Counted from the first letter of the stretch, positions 1-11,657 are shown. The stretch: DNA of 64,000 nt from Artocarpus heterophyllus (GCA_025403435.1 JAJQZP010000049.1:253487-317486); one strand, 5' to 3'. Numbers and translations are program-made. Notes: generated from the letters alone by a model not told the origin.

Positions 1-634
1 TATTATGGTTTTATAAGATATTTTATCATTTTTTTATGAATTATGAACTTTCGCTATATTTTACGTAAAGTTGGTATGTTTTAAGTTAAGTTTTCCAAAG
101 GAATTTGGTCTCGGACGGCCTGCCGAACTCTGTGGCCGGCCTGTGGAAGACCAGAAGTTTGGCCTGCCGATCAAATTTTTTGGGCTACCGAACATGGATG
201 AATTTTTAATTCGAATTGCAAAGCCTCTGCCAGCCTGCCGGTTGAGGGAGCTCCGGCTTGCCGATGATGTTCGGCCTGCCGAACTATGGGAATAAATGGA
301 TTTCAAATGATGTGATGATCAAAGAGAATTAATGTGATATATTTTTATAAGTCCTGATTTTACAATTTGATAAACTTATATTATTAAACAAGTTTATGAT
401 TAATTTAAGTATAATTGAGTAAATTATGATATGGAATAAATTAAACAATGATTTTCGAACAATGTTAAGTTTAAAAAAAAAAACGTATGAATGGATCCTG
501 ATAATGTAAGTTTAAGTACTTTTAAAATCAATAATAACGATTAAGTTTGATATTATTTTTAAGTTTAAGGATTATGCATGTACGAATGTAAATATGTAAC
601 GACATCTGTGACGTCCGAATTAAGGGGCGTTATA
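1..634 (+). repeat. 5' LTR of A1 (3' part only)
   Basis: Nearly identical to 7933-8587. It ends GGGGCGTTATA, where the other LTR ends GGGGTGTTACA, so the terminal CA has become TA. Relative to the 3' LTR it lacks the 22 bases at 8202-8223, which lie between two copies of the palindromic motif. Confidence 0.9.
111..285 (+). repeat. Palindromic-motif cluster, CT-centred, in A1 5' LTR
   Basis: Irregularly spaced copies and variants of GGCCTGCCGAAC (the reverse complement of TTCGGCAGGCCGAA), much more GC-rich than the AT-rich DNA around them. The spacers differ, so this is not a simple tandem repeat. Confidence 0.8.
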
Positions 635-639
635 GGCTT

Positions 640-650
640 TGGTATCAGAG
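640..650 (+). other. Primer binding site of A1
   Basis: TGGTATCAGAG lies 5 bases after the LTR end. It matches the usual plant primer site complementary to the 3' end of initiator tRNA-Met. Confidence 0.85.
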
Positions 651-702
651 AGAATCTTCCGATTACAATTCATATCGCCACACATCAATCCAAGTCCTCC
701 AA

Positions 703-840
703 GTAAGTATGATATTAAGTTAGATGTATTGTTGCAAGTATGATGATAAGATTAAGGTTTGAATGATTAATGATTAATGATATAGTAGTGAAAACCTGTC
801 TCATAAATGGAAGACCATTTCTAAGTCCTAATTATTTTAG
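703..840 (+). other. Possible intron in the A1 leader
   Basis: GTAAGT at 703-708 and TTATTTTAG ending at 840 are good plant splice signals around a 138-base AT-rich stretch that ends 10 bases before the likely gag start at 851. The copy A2 keeps both sites (39292 to 39162). Splicing is inferred. Confidence 0.4.
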
Positions 841-850
841 GAAATTTACA

Positions 851-3800
851 ATGGACGGCCACAGAAGAATGCAGACTCGCACCCAGACTAACGAAAGACT
901 TATGACGGTGATCGTTGAACTGCAAAGGCAGTTGGAAAATCAACGAAGGGAAATAGCTGCATTAAGGGCCAACGGCCAGAATGGTGAACAACGAGGCAAT
1001 GATGTGCCTCCTCCTCCTCCGCAGCCACAAGTACAAGTAAACGAAGTCACAGTTCCTGCTGCTGAACCAAGAGCAGCCTATCAGGAACCTCTTCTGGTCA
1101 GATGGAAGAGAGTCAAGCCAGCTGACTTTGAGGGGTCAAAGGACCCGTTAGTCGCTCAAGGATGGTTGAAGACGATCGAAACCACCCTGAGACTTATGGA
1201 TTTCACGAACAATGAAAAGGTCCTCTGTGCCTCGTACTGCCTTACCATGGAGGCCAGAATTTGGTGGGATGGCATCGAACAGAGAAGGAATGTTGAAGAG
1301 ATGTCATGGGCTGACTTTGTTCATGAGTTCAACACAAAGTTCTTCCACATGAATGTCACAAGGAAGCATTATGAGGAGTTCGAAAGCCTACGCCAGGGGG
1401 ATATGACAGTCACTGATGTGGTGACAAAATTTGACCAGGTTGCCCGTCTATGCCCAAGGATGGTTATGAACGAAGGTGAAAGGGTCAGAAGGTTGATCAG
1501 AGCCCTTAGACCAGACATTGCTGCAATTGTGGATGGGGCAAGTCCACCCAGGACGCAAGAACAGGTTGTTATGAGGGCTCAACGTGCTGAGTTCCATCTG
1601 TTAAAGTTAAGAAGGAATCAGCCTCAGCCCAGCTAGCAAGCCAACAATGCCAACAACCAGAACCGCCCTCCCCATAGGAACAACAACAACAACAGCAACA
1701 ACAACAACCAGAACTAGAGGAACAACAAGAGGAAGGGCAATCCTCAACAACAGTAGGGTCAAGACAACAAAAGGTACAATGATGGTCAGCGCAACAATAA
1801 TGAAAGACGATTTCAACCATGTGCCAAATGTGGAAAGAAGCATCCAGGGGAATGCCGATTGGGGACAAACCAATGTTTTATATGTAGGCGTGAAGATCAT
1901 TTTGTAAAGAACTGCCCCAAGTTGATGAATGCCAATGCCCCGCAAAGAGCTCCTCCTCAAGCCCAGCTGCATCAGATGCAAGCCTCCCTTGAAGGGCCAC
2001 TAATTAGTCAAGGGAGACTTGAAGCCCCACCAACAAACACCCAAATCTATGCCATGACGAAAGAACAAGTGGCTGCTGAAGCCTCCAATGTGGTCACAGG
2101 TCAGATAACAAGCTTATGTAATGATGTTTATGTTCTTTTTGATACGGGTGCCATGCATTCTTTTGTATCTATGTCACATGCTAAGAAGTTAGGGGTTCGT
2201 TTAGAGCCTATAAGACAGGGATTCACTACGACACTACCCTCCAGGGAAGTGATATTATCCACGCATTGTTTGTGTAAAGTACCCCTATGGATTTCTGATA
2301 GGGAACTTTTCGTCGACCTCATTGTGATCGACATGCATGACTACGACATGATTCTTGGGATGGATTTCCTAAGTAAGTATAATGCCGCAATCGAATGTCG
2401 AAAACAAAAGGTGATCTTCCATCCTGAAGGTGATCAAAAATTCGTTTATGTTGACGAGACTAGAAAGAAACCCCACATGTTTCTATCGACAATGAAAGCA
2501 AGGAAGCCTTTAGCAAGTGGCTACATGGGCTATCTGGCGAACGTTGTAGACAAAAGCCAAGAAGGAAAGACAAGAATGAAAGATGTGCATGTTGTTCATG
2601 AATATGAAGATGTGTTTCCTGATGACCTAACGAGTCTACCGCCAGAAAGAGAAGTTGAATTCGAGATTGAGCTCGCTCCAGGCACCGAACCAATCTCTAA
2701 AGCGCCTTCCAGAATGGCCCCGGTAGAATTAAAAGAGCTTCATACGTAATTAAAGGAGCTACTTGACAAAGGATTTATCAGGCCAAGTCACTCACCATGG
2801 GGTGCTCCAGTCTTATTTGTGAAGAAGAAGGATGGCACTATGAGACTCTGCATCGACTACAGAGAACTAAACAAGGTGACAATCAAGAATAAGTATTCGT
2901 TGCCTCGAATTGATGATTTATTTGATCAGCTCAAGGGTGCATCGGTGTTCTCAAAGATTGATCTACGATCCGGGTATCACCAATTGAAGATTAAAGAAGG
3001 AGACATCCCCAAGACTGCTTTCAGGTCGAGGTATGGTCACCATGAATTTGTGGTTATGCCTTTCGGTCTGACGAATGCACCAGCTACCTTTATGAATTTG
3101 ATGAACAAGGTATTCAAGGATTTCCTCGATAAATTTGTTGTTGTATTTATCGACGATATTCTTGTCTACTCTAAGAATCAAGAAGAACATGAGGAGCATT
3201 TAAGGATTGTGCTGGAGACTTTAAGAAGACACCAGCTATATGCTAAGTTCTCCAAATGCGAGTTTTGGCTTAATAAAGTGTCATTTCTAGGCAATGTTAT
3301 TACAAAGGATGGGATAATGGTGGACCCTGCTAAAGTAGAAGCAGTACTCAATTGGAAGCAACCGATGAACGCAAGTGAAATAAAGAGCTTCTTGGGCCTA
3401 ACAGGTTACTATCGAAGATTCGTAGAAGATCTGTCCAAGATAGCAGCTCCACTCATGAACTTAACTCGCAAAGGAAAGAAGTATGAATGGACGGATGCAT
3501 GTGAAAAGAGCTTTCAAGAACTGAAGAAAAGATTAACGACGGCTCCAATGTTGGCAATTCCTGAGGGAAATGATGGGTTCGTAATCTACAGTGATGCATC
3601 CAAGATAGGCCTCGGAGCTGTATTGATGCAGAATGAAAAGGTGATTGCTTATGCTTCAAGGCAAGTGAAGGATTATGAAAAGAACTATCCTACACATGAC
3701 CTCGAGTTAGCAGCAGTCGTTTTTGCGTTGAAGATATGGAGACACTATTTGTATGGAGTCCAATGTAAGATCTTCACTGATCATCAAAGTCCGAAGTACT

Positions 3801-5485
3801 TCTTCACGCAAAGAGACCTGAACATGAGACAACGAAGATGGCTAGAGTTGGTGAAGGATTATGATTGTGAAATCCTTTATCATCCTGGCAAAGCTAACCA
3901 AGTGGCTGATGCTTTAAGTAGGAAGTCAGTTGCCACGTTAATGTCAATGCAAGCTATGTCTCCACCTTTAAGGAAGGAAATTCTAGACTTTGGCTTAGAA
4001 CTCATAGCAGGTCAGCTATTAGCACTCTCTCTTGCTCCGACGATGTATGATGAAATTCAGAGTAAGCAAGATGACGACGCAAGCCTTGTAAAGATCAAGC
4101 AAGAAATGAAGGAAGGAAAATGTCAAGAGTTTCGTATTGCGGATGACGGAACTCTGTACCTTAATGACCATTTATGTGTTCCCAATATCGATGATTTAAG
4201 GGAAAGGATCTTGGCAGAAATTCATGACACTCCTTACTCTATTCATCGAGGTGCAATGAAGATGTATAATGATCTAAAAGGTAACTTCTGGTGGTTTGGA
4301 ATGAAACGTGATGTTGCAAAGTATGTAAAGAAATGTATGACATGTTAGCAAGTAAAGGCTGAACACCAGAGACCTAGTGGTGAACTGTAGTCTATCCAAA
4401 TACTGGAATGGAAATGGGAAGAAATAGCAATGGATTCCATTACCGGCTTACCCAGAACTACAAATGGTTATGATGCAATCTGGGTAGTTGTGGATCGGCT
4501 GACGAAGACGGCGCATTTCATTCCTATCAAGATCACTTACTCGATGGAACGGTTAGCGGAACTCTATGTTAAGGAGATTGTACGACTACATGGGATTCCC
4601 AAGTCAATTATCTCAGATCGTGATGGCAGGTTCACATCTAAGTTTTGGAAGAGTGTCCAGACTGCAATGGGAACCAGGCTTCATTTCAGCACGGCTTTTC
4701 ATCCTCAGACTAACGGCCAAATAGAGAGGATGAATTTGATTCTAGAAGATATGCTGCGGGCATGTTCTCTCGATTATAAGACCAATTGGTGTAAAATGTT
4801 GCCATTAGCAGAGTTTGCTTACAACAACAGCTTTCAGGCGACAATTGGAATGGCACCATATGAAGCATTGTATGGACAAAAATGCAGGTCACCTATATGT
4901 TGGCACAAAGCTGGTGAAAAAAAGTTGATGGAAAGTGTAGATACTGAAAGAACCGACTTTGTGAATCAAATTTCTGAGATGATAAAGTTGATAAGAAGAA
5001 GAATAGAGACCGCTCAAAGCTGTCAAAAGAGTTATGCTGACAAAAGAAGAAGACCTTTAGAGTTCGCCGTAGGCGAATATGTGTTCTTGAAAGTTGCACC
5101 AATGAAAGGAGTTATGAGGTTTGGGAAGAAAAGCAAGTTAAGCCCAAGATTCATCGGTCCTTATGAAGTTGTTAAACGAATAGGCAAAGTAGCTTATCAG
5201 CTGAAGTTGCCTTCTGAAATGTCTGCAATGCACGATGTATTTCATGTCTCCATGCTCAAGAAGTATGTTCCGGACCCTACGCATGTGATTGAGCCATAAG
5301 TGATCGAGATACGAGAAGACTTAAGTTATGAAGAAAAGCCAACGAAGATACTCGATCGAAAAACCAAGACTTTGAGGAATAAAGAAATTCCATTGGTCAA
5401 GGTGTTATGGTGAAATTAGCAAGTTGAAGAAGCTACATGGGAACGTGAAGATGACATGAAAGCTATGTATCTGTATTTGTTCTAA
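851..5485 (+). pseudogene. A1 gag-pol polyprotein, interrupted by in-frame stops
   Basis: A single reading frame encodes Gag and Pol, which package and copy the element's RNA and integrate the DNA. In order: Gag core (851-1630); a Q/N-rich linker; two zinc knuckles (CAKCGKKHPGEC at 1820, CFICRREDHFVKNC at about 1874); protease with DTGA at 2141; reverse transcriptase with FIDD at about 3146; RNase H; integrase with an HHCC zinc region, DSITGLP, SDRDGR and QIERMN; and a chromodomain-like end with EEATWERED. The frame never shifts, but stops fall at 1634, 1715, 1754, 2747, 4346, about 4388, 5297, 5411 and 5417. Comparison with A2 shows that several were CAG or CAA codons. An in-frame ATG at 770 is open too, but 851 follows a likely splice acceptor and begins a typical Gag (MDGHRRMQTRTQ). 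Confidence 0.92.
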
Positions 5486-5508
5486 GTTTCAAGGATGAAA
5501 CTTTTTAT

Positions 5509-5521
5509 AAGGTGGGGAGAA
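5509..5521 (+). other. Polypurine tract of A1
   Basis: AAGGTGGGGAGAA directly before the 3' LTR; this is the plus-strand primer of reverse transcription. Confidence 0.85.
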
Positions 5522-5770
5522 TTGTAACGCCCGCCTATTTTATGTAACGGACCACGTTATGTTAGTAACGTTGCTAAGGAATGTTATTAATAAATTATGT
5601 TATATGATATGATATATGATGTGCATGTTACTAACTTTTCATGTCAAGTTTTGTGACAGGTTACGACCGTATGGGATCGTTGTGCTCTAGTGTTTATGTG
5701 AAATTTTAAGTATATGTTTATTTATGGTGCAATAAAGTATGAATGTTTTATGGTATGGCATTTAAGGACA

Positions 5771-5923
5771 GTTCGGCAGGCCGAACTTTCAAGATCGATA
5801 GGCCAAACTTTCAAGATCGGCAGGCCGAACATCTTGCCTGAGATCGGCAGGCCAAAGAAACCCACCGGCAGGCCGAACTTGCTGGAACCGACAGGCCGAA
5901 GGGGAAAACCGGCATGCCGAACA
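5771..5923 (+). repeat. Palindromic-motif cluster, AG-centred, in A1 3' LTR
   Basis: About seven copies or variants of TTCGGCAGGCCGAAC, several separated by short spacers such as TTTCAAGA. The orientation is opposite to the second cluster in the same LTR. Confidence 0.82.
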
Positions 5924-8042
5924 CGGCTGACAAACAGTTAGCAGAAATTTCTCCAAAATTATGGCTAAGTTAATTACATTAATTGGGTGAATTAATGTGA
6001 TTAATTGGCATAATAATGGAATGTTTTTATCAGTTAAAGAAATTAAAGGATTTGATTTGTATTGATTTGTATTATTTTAAGAGGTTTCCTATTTTTAGAA
6101 GGTAAATTAAGGTAAGATTGATGATGTTTGACCTTCCTTTTCTTTCTCTTCCTTTTCCCACACCAATCACCCTCTTAACAGTCAGAAATTTCTGACTTAA
6201 TGAAGAGTAATGACTCTTCATTATACACATTACGTTAGAAAAATTTTAACACTCTTTCCTCAGATAATTTCTCTCGGTTCTGAGACGTTCTCTCATTATT
6301 TTCTCCTCCTCTTCTCTTCTCCACGAGTGCTTTGCTTCTCTCTCTCTCACGAAAATTCTCTACAAAAATTATAAGAAAAGTCATATTTCGTTGATTGAAA
6401 TCAAGGGGTTTTGAGAAGATATTTTCAGGTATGAATTCGGTTTTTCTAGTATTTTTGAAAAAAAATTCTTCTCCTCGTTAGGTATTATTTTTTGTCTCGA
6501 TTTTTTTTATATATGATGTTATGTATATATTATGTGATGTTTTTCTAAGTTTCATGTCATTTCAATGTTTTAATAAAAATGATATTTCTGTCTTCTACCC
6601 CTCACAGTAATATGTCACTGTATAATTTTGAAAGTATGAAAAATGTAATGATTATTCAAGGGGTAAATATGATGTTTTCATGAAAAGTTGTTAAAATATG
6701 CATATGTATGAGTATGTAAGATGAATGTATTTTATTTATATGTTATGAAATTTTTATGGGAATTCATTAAGAAAAATGTTTTAATAAATGTTATTTTTGG
6801 ATTTTTTTTGTTTGTGAAATGTTAGGTATGTTTATGATAATAAAATAATTTCATGCATGATAAAATGATGATTGTATGGAGTTTTAAATTAAATATATGT
6901 GTTTTAAATTATTAGAAAATATTTTTCAAAAAGATTTTCATGTTTACAATGTATGAAATGTTTTGATTTTTAAGGAAGCATGATATGAATAGCGTTTACA
7001 TGTTTTGATGATAATTTTATGATGATGATTATGGGATATGTCTGAAATGTGATGAATGTTTACATGAGTGTATGTATATGTGAATATTATATGAATGAAT
7101 GTTATGTGTATGATATTTCATGATAAGTATTGATTTTTTATTGCATCTTTAAATGGATAAATGGCATGAACACTCAAGGAAGCGAGCACATCGAGACCAC
7201 GGCGTCGTCACCAAGTGCATTTTAAGGTTAAGTAAGCTATCGTTAAGGTAAGTACATTCTCACCTGCAACATGACACATGTTTTTACAAGGTTTGATGAT
7301 ATGTTTACAAGGATATTCATGATGATTTTATGATGATTTTCCTTAAAGGATTTCTTATGAAAGATTTTCATGATTTTAAAGATATGCATGTATGATGATG
7401 ACATGTTTCAAAGTATGAAAAGTATGTATATATGCATCACCTAATAAGTGTTGCACACCCAATGTTATGAAATGTTATGTTATGATGTCATGTTTGGTTT
7501 GGGATTAGCTACCCTTCTCCTCTCATGACGGCTCGCCTATGATGATGTTTATGGTGCAACACTTGGGGCCTTAAGATAAAATGGAATAAGTTTTAAAATG
7601 GTTAACGTTACGAAAGATATGTTCTATGAAATTGTGCTTAAGGCACTTTTATGATACGATGACAATGATGATGATGATGATGATGTTTATGAAATCTTTT
7701 AAATTGTGAGAATATATGTACTTACTAAGTATTAGCTTAATCATGTTTTATATGTCATGTTGCAGATAAGGGTAAGAGAGTCATGGAATAGGAGGAGGAC
7801 ATGGTAAGGCGTTTGAGCAACATGAACGATGAATTGTAACCGGAAGCACACCAAGAAAAAAAAATGATTTTATGATTTAATCAAGTTATATTTTTTGAAC
7901 ATATTTTTATGTTAAGTTTTTAAGAATACTTATATTATGGTTTTATAAGATATTTTATCATTTTTTTATGAATTATGAACTTTCGTTATATTTTACGTAA
8001 TGTTGGTATGTTTTAAGTTAAGTTTTCCAAAGGAATTTGGTC

Positions 8043-8240
8043 TCGGACGGCCTGCCGAACTCTGTGGCCTGCCTACTGAAGACTAGAAGTTTGGCCTACC
8101 GATCGAATTTTTCGGCATGCCGAACATGGATGAATTTTTAATCCGAATTACAAGGCCTCTACTGGCCTACTAGTTGAGGGAGCTCCGGCTTACCGATGAT
8201 GTTTGGCTTGCCGAAGTCCCAAGTTCGGCCTGCCGAACTG
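8043..8240 (+). repeat. Palindromic-motif cluster, CT-centred, in A1 3' LTR
   Basis: Copies of GGCCTGCCGAAC and variants; the partner of the cluster at 111-285 in the other LTR. Confidence 0.82.
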
Positions 8241-8587
8241 TGGGAATAAATGGATTTCAAATGATGTCATGATCAAAGAGAATTAATGTGATATATTTTT
8301 ATAAGTCCTGATTTTACAATTTGATAAACTTATATTATTAAACAAGTTTATGATTAATTTAAGTATAATTGAGTAAATTATGATATGGAATAAATTAAAC
8401 AATGATTTTCGAACAATGTTAAGTTTAAAAAAAAAACGTATGAATGGATCCTGGTAATATAAGTTTAAGTACTTTTAAAATCAATAATAATGATTAAGTT
8501 TGATATTATTTATAAGTTTAAGGTTTATGCATGTACGAATGTAAGTATGTAACGACATCTGTGACGTCCAAATTTAGGGGTGTTACA

Positions 8588-8592
8588 GAAGC
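8588..8592. other. Presumed right target-site duplication of A1 (GAAGC)
   Basis: The five bases after the 3' LTR. The matching copy would lie left of the window, so this is inferred from the 5-bp duplications of the other elements here. Confidence 0.4.
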
Positions 8593-9233
8593 TGAGGAAG
8601 TTGTTGAGGTAGAGATAAAGACTGAGGTTGACATTGACAGCTTGCACCCTCTTTGGTTTAAGATCCTCATCAAGCATTCCTTACTAGGTAGCTCCTCTAG
8701 ATGCACTCTTAGCTGCTGGCAGAAATGGCAAGGGTTGCTTCGTTTGTTGTTGGATGAACTGCTGCTTCCACTGTTAATGTTACTGTGTTGATTCTTCACT
8801 TGAACTTGGTGATTGCTACTTCTTGTATTGCTCCTCTAGGGTCCTCCGATGTTCTTGCCCGATCTTCAAAGTAGAGAGCAAAATCTCCTCCTACCAACAA
8901 AGTTGACGACTCTCACCTACCAAAATTCTGAAGTCTCAAAACCACCAGTTGGCGTCGAATGGGTACCTTGAGCCCTTCCTAGAACTTGATACACTTTTTC
9001 ACATTTAGAATACATGGTGAACGGAGCAAACTTGGCTAGCTTATCAAACTTCGCCTCGTGTTCTCAAACCGTCATGTTGCCCTATCGCTTTCGATAAAAT
9101 TCGATGATCTTTTAGTCTCTCTATCCCTGCAAAAAATAATGCTTATAGATCAATTCCTCAAATCATTTCCCGCTGATATCTTTATCATTCTCTAGACGCT
9201 TTACTTACTTTATTAGATATCAACAATACCTGC
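8593..9233 (-). pseudogene. Element C gag fragment 3 (middle to zinc knuckle)
   Basis: The minus-strand reading resembles the B1 Gag: the serine/asparagine-rich stretch followed by CHFCQQ at about 8720-8760 is the start of the zinc knuckle, but the HIKRNC half is disrupted. Nearer 9000-9150 are remnants of the EYEAKFNELAWFAP and YRDQKAAEFYRLQQ segments, with several frame breaks. A1 cuts the gene at 8588. Confidence 0.75.
9229..9233. other. Target-site duplication CCTGC (left) of the solo LTR
   Basis: CCTGC directly precedes TGTCACGCC at 9234 and recurs at 11653-11657. Confidence 0.9.
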
Positions 9234-9674
9234 TGTCACGCCCCGGAGTATGGGAGGTGACGTGGCAGTTTACTTAAATTAATTAAAAGAAGAATTTAAT
9301 TAAAATCAAGAATTTTAGGGGTTTCATTAAATAATAAAAAGTAGTAGTTTCAAAAACAACATTGTATAAACGAATTCATAACATTAAGCAATTGAAATCA
9401 TTAAAAGAATAATAAAATAATAAAGAGCCGCGAGTATGGGTCCCACTGACACACAACTTGTGCACACATATAGTACTGACAATATAATAATAATCATACA
9501 ACCACAGTCCAAGCGTAAAGAAAGTTAAAAACATTACATGCCTTAATTAAATATTACAAATAAATCTACTAATCTTTCTACTGCTCCTGAGTTCGGTCCA
9601 TTGAATCCTCTCCAAACCTAAATGGGAAACCACCTAGAAGGAGGGGAAATTTAAAAACAGAGAAAATGTGAGCG

Positions 9675-10192
9675 AAAGGCTCAGGAGGACAGTATTTTAT
9701 CAAATTATTTAAAAGAAAAATTGAATAAATAAATAAATTTAAATAAAACCATTCTTACCCAAAACAGTTTACTTGGACAACTAGAAATATCATTTTCTTT
9801 TCTAGGCAAACCATAAGAATATCACCACCGTAGTGGCCCAGCTAGGTTTCGGGACCTGCCCCCTAGGTCGATCGCTATACGACCCAATCTCTAATATGGC
9901 GTCATGCCTATGTGTTTATTTTCATAATCATTCAAAGGCTCAGGAGGACAGTATTTTATTAAATTATTTAAAAGAAACATTGAATAAATAAATAAATTTA
10001 AATAAAACCATTCTTACCCAAAACAGTTTACTCAGACAACCAGAAATATAATTTTCTTTTCTAGGCAAACCATAAGAATATCACCATTGTAGTGGCCCAG
10101 CTGGGTTTCGGGACCTGCCCCCTAGGTTGATCGCTACACGACCCAATCTCTGATATGGCATCATGCCTATGTGTTTATTTTCATCATCATTC
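9675..10192 (-). repeat. 259-bp tandem duplication inside the solo LTR
   Basis: Copy 1 is 9675-9933 and copy 2 is 9934-10192, beginning AAAGGCTCAGGAGGAC and ending TTTTCAT(A/C)ATCATTC. The copies differ by only a few substitutions. Other B LTRs in the window have one copy. Confidence 0.9.
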
Positions 10193-10625
10193 AAAACCCA
10201 TTTACCGAGTATTGTGATTTACATTTATTATGAAGTTCATTTCAGTTCACGGTATATTAAAATATAACCGATAAATTCACTTCCAAACAACCGTTGAAAA
10301 CATTTTAATAGAAATCCTTTTCAAAGCCAACTGATTTTGAAACTAGGCTACCAAGGAATGGGGTAGAAATCCTACCTCGATACTCGTGCCAGTGCCCTAC
10401 ACTGTAATCCCGGTCCGCTATACGTTAGCTCCGTGAAACCACGAACGATCCTAGATACACACTAAGTCGATCAATATCTAGCTCGAGACATTCTATGTTA
10501 CTAAACCATTTCATGATGTCCTAGTGTTGCATTTGTATCTTCAAAATCATTTTACAAGGTTGGAATTTAAATCGGGGTTCAAAACAGTGAAAACGGGTGA
10601 AAAATCACAAAATTTTCCATGCCTG

Positions 10626-10796
10626 GCCGGCCTGTCGGACTCCCTACTTCGGCCGGCCGAATTGTACAGTTCGGCCGGCTGGAAACCAAGTCCGGTTGGC
10701 CAGACATTCCGTAGGTTCGGCCTGCCGAACGGTGCAGTTCGGCCTGCCGATCCCTTGAATCTGGCTTGTCGAACATGTAGTTCGGCCTGTCGAACT
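10626..10796 (-). repeat. Palindromic-motif cluster in the solo B LTR
   Basis: Several TTCGGCC(T/G)GCCGA-type copies. Read in the sense of the element they are AG-centred, as in B1. Confidence 0.8.
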
Positions 10797-11652
10797 GGGA
10801 AAACCCAGAAATTCTAGCCACAGGTTTTCGATCCCCCAAAATCCAAATCTTGATTTTAACCAATTTTTCTCAAATCTCAGGCATGGAAAACAATCATAGA
10901 TGATAAAAAAAAACACACTAGAACACCTTTGAACTCATTTAAATAAGATTCAAACACAAAAATCTCAAAATCTGAAAATGGGGAAAAATAAGTAAAAATG
11001 AAAAATCTTGAATCCAATCCATTTTTCTTCAATCTAAGCTTAGATTCTAGTTGTTCTAAGTTTATTTAACTCAAATCAAAGGTTTTCTAAGCTCAAACGA
11101 ACTTAAATCTAAAAAATGCACAAAATTGAAAATTTTGGAAAAAGTTTAGAAATTTCAAAATCTAACCTCGAATCGAAGCTTCAATCCATGTTCTTGGTTG
11201 CCAAATCACGCTCCTGAGCTTCCTCCTTGCTAACCTGAATCTTGGATTCAAATTTTGTTTCAAAAATTTGAGACAGAATTGAGAGAGAACGAGAGAAACT
11301 GAGAGAGAGGAAGAGAGAGGGGGCTCACGGGCAAGAGAGAGAGAGGAGAGAGAGAGGGAGAGGTGAGAGAATAAATAGAGAGAAACGGTGAGCGGTTTTT
11401 ATTATGCGAAAACCAAATGCCACCCACGGTTTTGTAAAATGGAATATTTTTAACATTTTACAAATTGTTGTGCTTTAAGACTCAAAACATCATTTTAAAA
11501 CAATAAGAAATCGTTTGAATTTATCAAATTAACAAAACAACCTAAAATTCAAAATTGAACCAAATTATCAAATTAATGTTGAAACATCAATTATGGCATA
11601 CTAATTCATCATTTATATTACAATAACATTAAATAAATTTCGGGGCGTTACA

Positions 11653-11657
11653 CCTGC
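11653..11657. other. Target-site duplication CCTGC (right) of the solo LTR
   Basis: Perfect copy of 9229-9233, directly after the LTR end at 11652. Confidence 0.9.

Larger units (their letters stand above)
1..8587 (+). mobile_element. LTR retrotransposon A1 (Ty3/gypsy chromovirus, Tekay/Del-like), 5' end outside window
   Basis: Family-A element on the plus strand. It has a partial 5' LTR (1-634), primer site, one broken gag-pol frame, polypurine tract and a complete 3' LTR (5523-8587). Window base 1 matches 3' LTR position 7933, so about 2.4 kb of the 5' LTR is missing on the left. The LTR ends are TGTAACGCCC and GGGTGTTACA. The order protease, RT, RNase H, integrase, then chromodomain-like tail is that of Ty3/gypsy chromoviruses; long LTRs and a TGGTATCAGAG primer site suggest the Tekay/Del group. 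It lies inside the gag of element C. It cannot move by itself: the frame has at least nine stop codons. Confidence 0.93.
5523..8587 (+). repeat. 3' LTR of A1 (3065 bp)
   Basis: Bounded by TGTAACGCCC and GGGTGTTACA. It is long for a plant LTR. It contains two palindromic-motif clusters (5771-5923 and 8043-8240), a CT-rich leader-like stretch (about 6290-6360), likely splice sites (CAG/GTATGA near 6428, AAG/GTAAGTA near 7249, TTGCAG near 7765) and a GAT microsatellite near 7660-7690. The coding potential is nil. Confidence 0.92.
9234..11652 (-). mobile_element. Solo LTR, family B
   Basis: Full-length reverse copy of the B LTR, with ends TGTCACGCCCCGG and CGGGGCGTTACA and perfect 5-bp duplications on both sides. 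No internal region adjoins it, so it is a recombination remnant of a complete element. It is 2419 bp long; a 259-bp internal tandem duplication accounts for the excess over the usual length of about 2.1 kb. Confidence 0.92.

Noticed and set aside
640..650. TGGTATCAGAG as part of a tRNA gene
   Set aside because: Only a primer-site match next to an LTR; no cloverleaf around it.
1569..1981. Minus-strand frames rich in Cys, Ser or Val opposite A1 gag
   Set aside because: They are shadows of the CAA/AAC repeats that encode the Q/N-rich linker; the same occurs at 38016-38396 in A2.
5771..5923. CRISPR-like or satellite array
   Set aside because: Spacer lengths and repeat ends vary, the host is a plant, and the cluster lies in an LTR; neither a CRISPR array nor a regular satellite fits.
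10524..10916. Overlapping open frames on both strands at the motif clusters (also 12579-12836, 19415-19678, 22321-22566)
   Set aside because: The palindromic GC-rich motifs suppress stop codons in several frames. No start context or protein family is seen.
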